This document shows, one piece after another, positions 24,752 to 33,754 of a stretch of DNA of 64,000 nucleotides (position 1 is its first letter; each line of letters starts with the position of its first letter). The stretch is from positions 1 through 64,000 of the forward strand of contig CAYQOX010000010.1 in NCBI GenBank assembly GCA_964419335.1, given 5' to 3'. The position numbers and the translations under genes were made by a program. Source of the DNA: CAYQOX01 sp964419335. GTDB taxonomy: Bacteria; Hinthialibacterota; Hinthialibacteria; Hinthialibacterales; Hinthialibacteraceae. A model generated the notes under the pieces. It was not told where the DNA came from. It was given only the letters and a program-made list of their open reading frames with translations, and did not search any database.

Positions 24752-25308
24752 GAATCCTGGTCTCCCTGTCGCTGAAGCGATTGAAACGCCCACCAAAGCA
24801 AGACAAAACCGGAGGGCAGCCCCACCCCTTGATTCATCATCCGATGGATCCCCACTCCCACCATCATCAAGGGAAACAGGGTTCTCAAATCAAGCACCCC
24901 CTTGGTTTTCTCATACACCATATGATTGCAAAAACGCCCCATATTCACGATTTCTTTCCTCACCCGCGAGGGTGGAGTCCTCTCCACCTGCTTGTCCAAC
25001 CCCGCCAAACTCACCAGCACCGTATAAATCATATCCGCCTCGATCGTCTCCGGCTGAAACTCAATCAACACACTCCCAACCAGAGGGCGCACTTCCACCT
25101 TCTTCACCCCATTCAAACGCCTCATCTGCGTCTCGATATTCTTCCCAATCTTCTCCTCCCCCACCAACGAGGGGATCCGATAACGCATCCGACCCGGAAG
25201 ATAATGCACCAACTCAATCACCCCGTGCAGGCTGAGATGCGCCGGTTTCTTATATTTCTCGCTCTTTCCCAGCAATGAAGCCACAATCAATCCTGTGAGT
25301 ATATGCAT
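24748..25308 (-). CDS. HMA2-like protein with N- and C-terminal hydrophobic segments (possible FezA-type)
   Basis: 186 residues. It begins with a short hydrophobic, glycine-containing segment (MHILTGLIVASLLGKS), then HYLPGRMR (35-42), then an HMA-like domain (NIETQMRRLNGVKKVEVRPL, VGSVLIEFQPETI) lacking CxxC. A basic region follows, and a C-terminal hydrophobic stretch (LFPLMMVGVGIHRMM, LPSGFVLLWWAFQSL). The ATG at 25308 has GGGGGAG close by; an ATG five codons earlier (25323) with AAAGGA is an alternative. It is the first gene of the metal-ATPase cluster, 46 bases after pepA. Hydrophobic LPGR proteins ahead of a P1B-6 ATPase recall FezA; this is inference. Confidence 0.75.
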   Translation of the reverse strand: MHILTGLIVASLLGKSEKYKKPAHLSLHGVIELVHYLPGRMRYRIPSLVGEEKIGKNIETQMRRLNGVKKVEVRPLVGSVLIEFQPETIEADMIYTVLVSLAGLDKQVERTPPSRVRKEIVNMGRFCNHMVYEKTKGVLDLRTLFPLMMVGVGIHRMMNQGVGLPSGFVLLWWAFQSLQRQGDQDS

Positions 25309-25354
25309 AGACTCCCCCTTCATTTGTTCCTTTAAGAAACCAATCGAAATAAAA

Positions 25355-26806
25355 CTACATTGTAGCAAGAAATTCCGTAAATAAACGGACACCCGCCCCC
25401 GAAGATCCCACTTTCAAATACCCCAAGTCACTCTCCAACGTACCAGTCCCGGCAATATCCAAATGCGCCCATTTCTGCTCTTCCGACTCCCACTGAGCAA
25501 ACTGGCGCAGAAACTCTCCCGCAGAGATCGTCCCCGCCGTTCGCGGCTGCCCTACATTCTTTATATCCGCGAATTTACTCTTCACATGCTCCTTCAATTC
25601 AGGATAAATCGGCAGTCGCCATGCCCGGTCATCGCTCAATTCGGCCGCCTTCAATAAACGACTCGCTAATTCATCATCACTCGCCATGAGCCCGGTATAC
25701 TCATACCCTAACGCCATCACCACGGCTCCTGTAAGCGTCGCGATATTGATAATCGAGTCCGGCTTATAATTCTTCGCCATATAACTATTCGCATCCGCCA
25801 GCACCAAGCGCCCCTCGGCATCCGTATTCAGCACCTCCACCGTCTTCCCACAATAACTTTTGATAATATCCCCGGGCTTATAAGCCTTCGCACCTATCGC
25901 ATTCTCCGCCAATCCACAAACGAAATACACATTGCACTTCAAATTCAATCGCAGCGTATTATGCAACGCCCCGATCACCGCCGCCGAACCGCACATATCC
26001 AAGCGCATATCCTCCATACTCCCAGTACGCTTCAAGTTCAACCCCCCGGTGTCAAAGGTTATCCCCTTGCCCACCAAGGCCGTATACGGCTCCTCTTTCT
26101 TCCCGCCGCTGTATTTCACAATCACCAACTTCGGATCCTTTTCACTCCCCTGGCTCACCGCCAAGTGCAAGCCCAAACCTTTCTCCCATAACTCGGCACG
26201 TCCTAAGATCTCCACCTCACAACGCTCATCCTCCCCTATCAACTCCACCATACGCTCGCTCAAATACTCCGGAGTCGCCACATCCGCGTTTTCATTCCCG
26301 AGATCCCGGGCCAAATTCACCCCATCGCAAATAATCGACTGCCGCTCCACCAAGTCGGTATGCGCCGTTTGCACATAAATCTCCAAATCCTCGAAAGAAT
26401 GATTCTCCTCCGGCTTGACAGTCCGATACTTTTTCCAACTATAGACCCCTAACTTGGCTCCATCCACCAAAGCCCGGACCATCAATTCCGTATCCTGCAG
26501 CAAGAGTACTCCCACCGGCCGCTTAGGATCAATCGCTTTATTCTGCAAAGCATTCTTACTCAATACCCCTATTTGACGTGCCCGCATCTTCTCCGGCGAA
26601 TCTCCCATCCCCACCAAGAGACAAGTCTTCTCGCCTTTTACCACCGGCAGCATTTCTTCACTCTTTGCCGTGAACTTCTCCACCTGAATCACTTCTTGTA
26701 CCAACGCATCGAGTTCCTCATCCGGCACTTGAAAAGCCGTATGAGCAGGCACAAAGATTATATATTGCCCTAATTCAGGGATCGCCGCTTGTCCTTTAAT
26801 TTCCAT
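25355..26806 (-). CDS. pepA: Leucyl aminopeptidase (M17 family)
   Basis: Cytosolic two-metal aminopeptidase removing N-terminal residues. 483 residues from the ATG at 26806 (AAAGGGAAA upstream; the frame extends to 26866 without a better site). The catalytic half shows LVGKGITFDTGGLNLK with the metal Lys/Asp, MRLDMCGSAAV, the family signature NTDAEGRL (327-334), and IATLTGAVVMALGYEYTG. The N-terminal domain is divergent, as usual. It is immediately upstream of the metal-ATPase cluster on the same strand and could share its transcript, though a functional link is not evident. Confidence 0.96.
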   Translation of the reverse strand: MEIKGQAAIPELGQYIIFVPAHTAFQVPDEELDALVQEVIQVEKFTAKSEEMLPVVKGEKTCLLVGMGDSPEKMRARQIGVLSKNALQNKAIDPKRPVGVLLLQDTELMVRALVDGAKLGVYSWKKYRTVKPEENHSFEDLEIYVQTAHTDLVERQSIICDGVNLARDLGNENADVATPEYLSERMVELIGEDERCEVEILGRAELWEKGLGLHLAVSQGSEKDPKLVIVKYSGGKKEEPYTALVGKGITFDTGGLNLKRTGSMEDMRLDMCGSAAVIGALHNTLRLNLKCNVYFVCGLAENAIGAKAYKPGDIIKSYCGKTVEVLNTDAEGRLVLADANSYMAKNYKPDSIINIATLTGAVVMALGYEYTGLMASDDELASRLLKAAELSDDRAWRLPIYPELKEHVKSKFADIKNVGQPRTAGTISAGEFLRQFAQWESEEQKWAHLDIAGTGTLESDLGYLKVGSSGAGVRLFTEFLATM

Positions 26807-26914
26807 CGATTTCCCTTTCTCGTCTCTCAAGGATGAATAACATACCCTCTTATCATATCCACACACCGAAATAACTTAAATACACACTCTCTAAAAAAAC
26901 CTGCATGACATACC

Positions 26915-26941
26915 GAAGGCCGGGAAATATTCCCGGCCTTC
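26915..26941 (-). terminator. Strong hairpin after the matrixin gene
   Basis: Perfect 12-bp stem GAAGGCCGGGAA / TTCCCGGCCTTC with a 3-base loop, 30 bases beyond the stop at 26971. No immediate T-run follows on the minus strand, where T7 appears about 20 bases on, so termination may be imperfect or the hairpin may protect the 3' end. Confidence 0.6.
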
Positions 26942-26970
26942 CTTTCATTCCTTACGATAGAATCATTCAA

Positions 26971-28725
26971 TTAGTAATTCAAGAAATCCCCCACCTCGGT
27001 TGAATCGAAGGATCCCCGAATCGTGTTTTTCACCACCGTTTCAAAGGCCTCATTGCCGGATGCCGTGGATCCTTGCACCCGAATCAATAGATGCAATGTA
27101 TCATAGCCATCATAACTCATCGATAACACTTGGGCGCTTTCCGCCTCCAAGGCCTTGTCTCCCACTTGCAACTCGGGCAATTCCACCTTCCCGAAATCGA
27201 CCACCTCATCCTCGGGCGTCACAATCACTAAGTACGGTTCCAATGCCTCCCCTTTGTATGCCGTGGTTAATAAGGAACCGTTTTTCAAGGCGATCGAACG
27301 GGATCCCATCATCTCCGATCCAAACCCGAATCGATACTCGGGCAAGACCGCCGAGGGATTCTCCGGATCGGCACTAATCAAGGTCATGGTTTCCTTCAAA
27401 ACTGTACTCTTCTGCTCAAATTGCGGTGACTCCAATTCTAAAATCGGACGTGGGATCACGATCTCCGGTAATTCAAAAATCGGGGTCGGCGTCAAAATTG
27501 GAGGGAATTCGATGGTGGGTATCCTAATGGGCGTCGGAATCGGAAAATCAATGTCAAGAGGCGGTGTGGGCGTGGGTGTATCCGTCGGTTCCGGAGTCGG
27601 AGTCGAGGTGGGAGGTGTGAAATTACTCGTTCTTAACCCAATATAAGTCGCATTGTTGCGCTCCCAGGATTCATCAATCGAATCGTCATGATCCACAATA
27701 ACCCCGATATGATAATCCTGATTCGGGTCTAAGTCCGATGGCAACGTCACCCGGTGCGTCGTCGTCCAGACCGTATCACGCGCTAGATTGATTGAGGCCG
27801 TCCGCAACAGCCGGTCATGAGTCGTGATGTAATCGTTGGTCGACAAATAAAACCCTATCTCGATTCCCGGCTGATAAGAAACCCCGTTATTTTCATACGT
27901 AAATTCCACATCAATGGTTTGCCCATTATCGACTTCATACCGCGGCTCACCCCCAATCGAAACATTCCATAATTCAGACCCGTTGGTATCGAAAACCCGG
28001 GTTCGACCATGACGGCTGTATTCTCCGCTGTTTCCTGTCCAGCGCCAGTGCACCACACCGACATCCTCGCCTTTGTTCGCACCTACATTGTATAGATGAA
28101 CAGCCCCATTCGAGGCGTCTTCTCCAAAATAACCGTAGGCCAAACTTCCATTCGCATGAATATGGTCCCAATCTTGCCCCATGACGTTGTACAGCGACGA
28201 CACGTGGGCTAATCCCAGATAATGACCATACTCATGGGCGGCTGTCGTCTTAAAGGGACGTGCACTTCCACCATAGGGGGTCATCGCCCCCTTGCTAACG
28301 CCGGCCGTCCAGGTTCGGTCATCGTCAAACAATACATCGACTTCCGCCAAACGGGGATTGCTACCACAATAAAACCAATACTTAGCCACCGCCGGGGCAC
28401 TCCCGATCTCATCAGGATCATTGGTATACCACGTCTCATTCTCACCGTTACCCAATTCAACATCGTTTTCATCCAATTGAAGATCAAACGTAAAGTTACT
28501 GGGATTATTGTTCAAATGATTGATTAGACTCCGCAAACTCGATCGATAAGTACTCCCCACCGGAAAAGAACCCGTATGGGCTCGTAACGTGATGGTATTT
28601 GATGAAGTCCATTGTAAATCATTCCCATCACACTGAATGATGTTATAAGCTGAAGCACTGCTCGAAATCAGCAGCACGGCCAATCCTCCTACCACGTATT
28701 TCATTCGTCTATATTGATTTTTCAT
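26971..28725 (-). CDS. Secreted matrixin-like zinc metalloprotease with CARDB-like domain
   Basis: 584 residues. A signal peptide ends near SSSASA. The catalytic domain includes the zinc site HEYGHYLGLAH (164-174) and a Met-turn in YNVMGQDW, the metzincin hallmark, so it is probably an extracellular endopeptidase. A CARDB-like beta domain follows (VDNGQTIDVEFTYENNG, PGIEIGFYLSTNDYI, DDSIDESWERNNATYIG), then a TPTPEPTDTPTPTPP spacer and a C-terminal domain of unknown type. GGAAGCG precedes the ATG. It is divergent from nothing nearby; the exported-protein gene 28787-30172 lies just upstream on the same strand, so the two may be co-expressed. Confidence 0.85.
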   Translation of the reverse strand: MKNQYRRMKYVVGGLAVLLISSSASAYNIIQCDGNDLQWTSSNTITLRAHTGSFPVGSTYRSSLRSLINHLNNNPSNFTFDLQLDENDVELGNGENETWYTNDPDEIGSAPAVAKYWFYCGSNPRLAEVDVLFDDDRTWTAGVSKGAMTPYGGSARPFKTTAAHEYGHYLGLAHVSSLYNVMGQDWDHIHANGSLAYGYFGEDASNGAVHLYNVGANKGEDVGVVHWRWTGNSGEYSRHGRTRVFDTNGSELWNVSIGGEPRYEVDNGQTIDVEFTYENNGVSYQPGIEIGFYLSTNDYITTHDRLLRTASINLARDTVWTTTHRVTLPSDLDPNQDYHIGVIVDHDDSIDESWERNNATYIGLRTSNFTPPTSTPTPEPTDTPTPTPPLDIDFPIPTPIRIPTIEFPPILTPTPIFELPEIVIPRPILELESPQFEQKSTVLKETMTLISADPENPSAVLPEYRFGFGSEMMGSRSIALKNGSLLTTAYKGEALEPYLVIVTPEDEVVDFGKVELPELQVGDKALEAESAQVLSMSYDGYDTLHLLIRVQGSTASGNEAFETVVKNTIRGSFDSTEVGDFLNY

Positions 28726-28786
28726 AAAGCGCTTCCTCCATTGTTTTATCCTCTACCTTCATTCACGAAATGTTTTCACGATTGAA

Positions 28787-30172
28787 CTACCTCAATACAG
28801 GATTACCCTCGTTTTCTTCCAGCAACATGAACTCTTCTTCTTCCTGCGCATTCTGCGGTTCGGGCTCCGGCATCGAGAAACTACGGGGAGGCTCTTCAAC
28901 CCCACTCGGTCCCTCAATCGTAAACGTCTCCGACGGATCCACACTCGATAGCGGCTGCAAAGCCTCCAATTCTTCCGGCAAATGCAACTCTTCTACCATC
29001 CGCTGCAAATGAGGAATGAAATTCTCCAAAATCATAAATTCACCCTTCGGTAATGGCTCAGGCCCGGGGTTAGGGCTCTCATCTTCACCCTCTTTTTCCG
29101 GAGGAACAATCACCCGCTCCAACCGGTGCTCCCCAATCTCATTCACCAAAACATCCTCTCGAGGCGTGTAGTCCCCTTTGATAATGTTTACATCCAAACT
29201 TTTTACCATGAGAGTAGGGTATACATCTTCCAACACCCGGCGATTCCGCAAAAGCACCTGCTCAATCGGTAAACTCTCAGGGTCCGCCTCCATCAATTCC
29301 TCGGTCTCTGGGCGTAAATCAACCTCCTGTAAATCGTCCCACCGAAATAGATTGCGTTCCAAGAGCATGTAATTAAGATCCCGGTAAAGCATTAACTGGG
29401 TCATATCACGCGCCACATTCCGGAAATCCTCCGGCATCATCCTCTTCAATAAATTCCTAAGTGGAATCTGTCCCTCATAACGAATACTGGATTTCTCCGG
29501 CATCAAAAACCGCAATCGACGGGGATCCAATTGGTCTACCGAATCGGGCTCCTCAATCAACTGGCGGGTCTCTGAACTCAAATGATTCCATACCCGAAGA
29601 TCCGCCTCATGATTCGGCGCCAACATCCGCTTATAAAATGAGGGGTAACTTTGTATATCACGGGGATGAATTCGTGCCGCTAAAACAGGATCATCGCTCA
29701 ACAGCAAATCATACCCCAAATCGCTGTACACTTGCTCATCCTGAATCCGTATCCATCCTTGACGACCACCGACCAGCGGACTGACCGCCTCTCCATTGCG
29801 CTCCGCAAAGAAAATCCCCCGGTCTCCTTCATCAAACAGAGGGACTCCACTCACACGCAAGATCTGCTCTTCTTCCGACAAGCCTCCCTGAAAACGCAGA
29901 GTGACCTGCTGCTTTTCAGGAAACTCCCCCTTGAAGACATCAGCCACCACAAGGGTCACAAACGTGTGAGGGATTGGACGCGGCGAATTCTCCGTGGGAG
30001 CGGATGAACGATACTCAACATCCACCACTTCTCCCATAAAAATCAATTGCGCTTCCTTCACCCAATGACGATCCAAAAGGGGATCCAACACAACCGCCTG
30101 AGCTGTTACCGATGCAGACATAAGTCCAAGCACAATGATACATAGACTCCTCCATGGTATTTTTTTTCTCAT
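28787..30172 (-). CDS. Exported protein of unknown function
   Basis: 461 residues with a signal peptide (WRSLCIIVLGLMSASVTAQA). The N-terminal domain (LIFMGEVVDVEYRSS, FVTLVVADVFKGEFPEKQQV, VPLFDEGDRGIFFAERNG) resembles small OB-like secreted domains that often precede matrixin-type protease genes in the same genomes. The remainder is acidic, with predicted helices and a Pro/Glu-rich tail, and has no recognised family. ATG at 30172 with an excellent AGGAGGAAG site. Encoded immediately upstream of the metalloprotease, it may be a partner, inhibitor or substrate; this is inference from position only. Confidence 0.65.
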   Translation of the reverse strand: MRKKIPWRSLCIIVLGLMSASVTAQAVVLDPLLDRHWVKEAQLIFMGEVVDVEYRSSAPTENSPRPIPHTFVTLVVADVFKGEFPEKQQVTLRFQGGLSEEEQILRVSGVPLFDEGDRGIFFAERNGEAVSPLVGGRQGWIRIQDEQVYSDLGYDLLLSDDPVLAARIHPRDIQSYPSFYKRMLAPNHEADLRVWNHLSSETRQLIEEPDSVDQLDPRRLRFLMPEKSSIRYEGQIPLRNLLKRMMPEDFRNVARDMTQLMLYRDLNYMLLERNLFRWDDLQEVDLRPETEELMEADPESLPIEQVLLRNRRVLEDVYPTLMVKSLDVNIIKGDYTPREDVLVNEIGEHRLERVIVPPEKEGEDESPNPGPEPLPKGEFMILENFIPHLQRMVEELHLPEELEALQPLSSVDPSETFTIEGPSGVEEPPRSFSMPEPEPQNAQEEEEFMLLEENEGNPVLR

Positions 30173-30694
30173 CAACTTCCTCCTGCTATACTAATTATTT
30201 CACCAATAACTCCACTTTTCGCTTGTCCCAAAATTCATTCGTAAACAAACGCTCTACAGTGAACTTGGTGATTTCTTATACCAACTCGTTGAATTATTTA
30301 TACATTTTTACCTACAATTCCATAAAATATCTTTCCAACTTTACAATGAAACATTACAAAAATTACTTAATTGATAAAGTAAGTATAATTAAAGCATATC
30401 GTACAATCTCTATTTGTCAACAAAAAATTGGTTCATCCTGGATTTGAGTACTTATTGATACATTAAAAAGGAAACAGAACATGAGCCTAAAGTGAAAACC
30501 ATGGTTATTTTCCATGTACATAAATCGAACCAAAACGCCGAAAAGGCTTGTGTGCAGCAGCTTTCGGAGCAAGCGGCCCTTAAGGCCGCGCGAAGACAAG
30601 CAAAACCCATCCCATCCGCTACCACAAAAGAACAATTCATGCCAAAATGATCTCATATTATTAAATAGTATATAAATTAGGATAATAAGAAATT
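30173..30694. other. Intergenic region between divergent genes, with repeat copy A
   Basis: 522 bases. The left half (30176-30429) is very AT-rich and presumably holds promoters for the exported-protein gene. The right half is the 184-base dispersed repeat copy A. I see no protein gene; a 49-codon frame inside the repeat is discussed with the repeat. Confidence 0.6.
30430..30613 (+). repeat. 184-bp dispersed repeat, copy A (inverted partner at 43509-43692)
   Basis: Aligned by eye with the reverse complement of 43509-43692: same length, no gaps, about 16 differences. Contains the palindromic core GCGGCC-CTTAA-GGCCGC (30573-30589). It sits 81 bases before asnB, at the left edge of the surface-polysaccharide locus. 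A short frame runs through both copies, but most differences in it change the amino acid, so it is probably not a conserved peptide. Confidence 0.9.
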
Positions 30695-32629
30695 ATGTGC
30701 GCTATCGGCGGGATTCTTCACTTCCACAATACCCCCATCCATGTCCCTTGGCTCCAGCAAATGGCACAAACTTTATCCCATCGCGGACCCGACGATGAAG
30801 GTATGGTCCTCTTCGGCCCCAAAGTCAGCAACTCGCAATTCTTCTCCCTCTCCAAAGTCCCCCCATCTTCCCCCTCGTGCTGGGCGGGCTTCATCCATCA
30901 GCGGCTCTCCATCCTCGATCTCTCCCCCCAAGGACGCCAACCGATGAGCCTCAACAACGGTCATCTCTGGATCACTTACAACGGCGAAATCTTTAACTAC
31001 GCCGAACTACGCGACGAATTAACCCAATGTGGACGCGAATTCCATACCTCCACCGATACCGAGGTCATCCTCCACGCTTACGACGAATGGGGAATTGATT
31101 GTCAGCACCGCTTCAATGGCATGTGGGCTTTCGCCCTCCTCGATTGGAAGCGCCGCCAACTCTTCCTCTCCCGCGATCGCTTCGGCATCAAGCCCCTCTA
31201 CTGGTGTACCCACAATCATCACTTCGCCTTCGCCTCAGAACCCAAAGCCCTCCTCCATCTCCCCTGGGTCTCGCGCGAACCCAATCAACACGCCATCGCC
31301 GACTATCTCATCCACTCGCGCGAAGACTGTTTCGAATGGACTTTCTTTCAATCCATCCAACGCCTCCTGCCCGGCCATTACATGCTTCTCCCCTTCGCCT
31401 CCCCTTCCTCTTACCAATCCAAGCCCTGGTGGTTTCTCGAAGAAACCCTCACCCCTCCCCCAGCCACCGACGCCGAAGCCGCCGAACAATTCCGCGATCT
31501 CTTCGACTCCGCAGTTCACTTGCGTCTGCGTAGCGATGTCCCCGTGGGTACTTGCTTATCAGGTGGACTCGACAGCTCCGCCGTCGTCTGCAGCGCCCTC
31601 CCTCACCTAAAGCCCGAAAACCAAAACACCTTCTCCGCAGTCTATGAGGCCTCTTTCGAAGAAGACGAAACCCGCTTTATCGAAGCCGTCATCAATCATA
31701 CGGGCTTAAATAATTACCGCTGCTATCCCTCTGGCGAAACCTTACTCCAAGAGTTAGAGCAATTCATCTACCTCCAAGACGAACCCTTTGGCTCCACCAG
31801 CCAATACGCACAGTACAAAGTCTTCGAAATCGTACGCCAGCACGGAACCGTAGTGACGCTCGACGGCCAGGGCGCTGACGAAGAACTTGCCGGCTATCAC
31901 TACTTCTATCCCCTCTATCTCGCCGAATGCCTGCAAAAAGGCCATCTCCCCACCCTTTGGCATGAATACCGTTCCTTCCGCCAAAACACAACCATGACCT
32001 GGCCGCAAGCAGTCCTCTCCCTTCTCGCCGGCTTTCTCTCCCACCGCTCCACTATCCGCTGGGCGAATCGCTACGACAAAAGCCGCAATGTAGACTGGGT
32101 GCGCAACCCCATCCACCGCACCGCCAAAGAAATCGCGACTCCTCCGCCCCCTCACTTAGATGGCAGACTTAACCGCCGCCTCTACGAAATTTTCGCCGTC
32201 TCCGGCTTACCCGCCCTCCTCCGCTACGAAGACCGCAACTCCATGGCCTCCGGTGTCGAAGCCCGGCTCCCTTTCATGGATCACCGCCTCGTAAGCTACC
32301 TCTTTTCCCTTCCCGCCCACTTTAAAATCCGCCACGGCACCACCAAGTACATCATGCGTCAAGCCCTGAGCGACCTTCTCCCCCCCGAAATCTTAGCCCG
32401 CAAGGATAAAATTGGTTTTGCCACCCCCGAAGCCCAATGGTTCCGCGAATCCGTCTTCCCCTACATGCATGACCTCTTTCAATCCCGCCAAGTCAAAGAC
32501 CGCGGCCTCTACCATCCCCAAAAACTCATGGATTTCCTCCACCAAAACAAAGAAGGCTCCGTCTACGCAGGACGCGCCCTCTGGCGCGCCCTCAACCTCG
32601 AACTTTGGTTTCGCCTCTTCTTAGACTAA
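30695..32629 (+). CDS. asnB: Asparagine synthase (glutamine-hydrolysing) type amidotransferase
   Basis: 644 residues. The N-terminal glutaminase has the nucleophile Cys2 (MCAIGGILHF), which fixes the start even though no clear Shine-Dalgarno is visible, plus HRGPDDEGM and the glutamine-binding segments HQRLSILDLSPQGRQPM and ITYNGEIFNYAELR. The synthetase domain has the PP-loop SGGLDSS (289-295) and GQGADEELAGYHYF. In surface-polysaccharide loci such AsnB-like enzymes usually amidate sugar acids or other precursors rather than make free asparagine; the location here, heading a polysaccharide-type gene run, favours that role. Confidence 0.93.
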   Translation: MCAIGGILHFHNTPIHVPWLQQMAQTLSHRGPDDEGMVLFGPKVSNSQFFSLSKVPPSSPSCWAGFIHQRLSILDLSPQGRQPMSLNNGHLWITYNGEIFNYAELRDELTQCGREFHTSTDTEVILHAYDEWGIDCQHRFNGMWAFALLDWKRRQLFLSRDRFGIKPLYWCTHNHHFAFASEPKALLHLPWVSREPNQHAIADYLIHSREDCFEWTFFQSIQRLLPGHYMLLPFASPSSYQSKPWWFLEETLTPPPATDAEAAEQFRDLFDSAVHLRLRSDVPVGTCLSGGLDSSAVVCSALPHLKPENQNTFSAVYEASFEEDETRFIEAVINHTGLNNYRCYPSGETLLQELEQFIYLQDEPFGSTSQYAQYKVFEIVRQHGTVVTLDGQGADEELAGYHYFYPLYLAECLQKGHLPTLWHEYRSFRQNTTMTWPQAVLSLLAGFLSHRSTIRWANRYDKSRNVDWVRNPIHRTAKEIATPPPPHLDGRLNRRLYEIFAVSGLPALLRYEDRNSMASGVEARLPFMDHRLVSYLFSLPAHFKIRHGTTKYIMRQALSDLLPPEILARKDKIGFATPEAQWFRESVFPYMHDLFQSRQVKDRGLYHPQKLMDFLHQNKEGSVYAGRALWRALNLELWFRLFLD

Positions 32630-32695
32630 CCCCATGCCTTCCTCTCGATTTCATGCTATCATACTTACAACCTTCATAATTACACACAATGAAAT

Positions 32696-33754
32696 ATGGA
32701 TAAAAACGTGACCCGTATTCTCGTCGACATCACCCATCCCGCCCACGTCCATTTCTATCGCAATGCAATCACTCAATGGAAGCACCAAGGCCGGGAAGTC
32801 TTCATCACTTGCCAACAAAAAGACATCACCCTCGACCTCTTGCACGAATACGGCATCGAATCCACCCAAATCGGAAGCGGCGGCCATGGGTTTTTCCATA
32901 CCGCCCACCAACTCCTCTACCGCGCCTTCAAACTCCGTACATTCATTCACCAACATAAAATCAACGTCCTAACCGCCATCGCCGGCCCCTACATCACTCT
33001 GGCCGGCAAACTCAGCGGCATCCCCTCCGTCGTCTTCACCGATACCGAAAACGCCACCCTCTCCAACCGTATCGCCTTCCCCCTGGCCAATGCGATTCTC
33101 ACCCCTGAAAGTTACCGCGATCGCTTCAGTCCCAAACAAATCACCTATCCCGGCTTCCACGAACTGGCCTATCTTCACCCCCGTTATTTTCAGCCTAACC
33201 CAAGCATCCTCCACGAACTCGGCCTCTCCCCCGCCGAACCTTTTGTCATCATGCGCTTTGTCTCCCGCAAAGCTGTCCACGATCAAGGCCATCCGGGAAT
33301 GCAAGATGAATTTAAACGCCAAGCCGTACACGCCTTTTCTCCTTATGCCAAAATCCTTATCTCCTCGGAGACTCCCTTACCCGCCGACCTGCAGCCCTAC
33401 GCCTGGAACCTCCACCACAATAAAATCCACCATGCCCTGGCCTATGCCACCCTGCTCTACGGCGAAAGCGCCACCATGGCTTCCGAAGCCTCGATGCTCG
33501 GCACCGCCTCCATCTTCTTGGATAACCAAAGCCGCGGCTATATTGATTATTTAGAAAATTACTACGAATCCGTCTTCCTTTATCCCGAAACCCCGGCCGG
33601 CCAAGAAGAATCCATCGCCAAGGGAATCGAATTGCTGCATAATAAAAACACGAAATCCCAATGGCAGGAAAAACAAAAACGCATCCTGAACGATTGCACC
33701 GACGTAACCGCCCTCATCATGGAGACTGTCGAACGTTATGCCAAACCACGCTAA
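32696..33754 (+). CDS. DUF354 protein, GT-B-like
   Basis: 352 residues with a two-domain GT-B-like fold related to UDP-GlcNAc 2-epimerases and glycosyltransferases. Family features include ILVDITHPAHVHFYRN at the N-terminus, TAIAGPYITLAGKLSGIPSV, VFTDTENATLSNRIAFPLA, MRFVSRKAVHDQGHPGM and YGESATMASEASMLGTASIF. DUF354 genes are common in archaeal and bacterial surface-polysaccharide loci, often with asnB; the reaction is unknown. It overlaps the next gene by 17 bases, so the two are co-translated. Confidence 0.88.
   Translation: MDKNVTRILVDITHPAHVHFYRNAITQWKHQGREVFITCQQKDITLDLLHEYGIESTQIGSGGHGFFHTAHQLLYRAFKLRTFIHQHKINVLTAIAGPYITLAGKLSGIPSVVFTDTENATLSNRIAFPLANAILTPESYRDRFSPKQITYPGFHELAYLHPRYFQPNPSILHELGLSPAEPFVIMRFVSRKAVHDQGHPGMQDEFKRQAVHAFSPYAKILISSETPLPADLQPYAWNLHHNKIHHALAYATLLYGESATMASEASMLGTASIFLDNQSRGYIDYLENYYESVFLYPETPAGQEESIAKGIELLHNKNTKSQWQEKQKRILNDCTDVTALIMETVERYAKPR

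Noticed and set aside
21297..25308. Ordinary Cu/Zn efflux operon
   Set aside because: No CPC motif in the ATPase, no CxxC in any HMA-like domain, and no metal-sensor regulator nearby; the repeated LPGR partners are not part of standard efflux operons.
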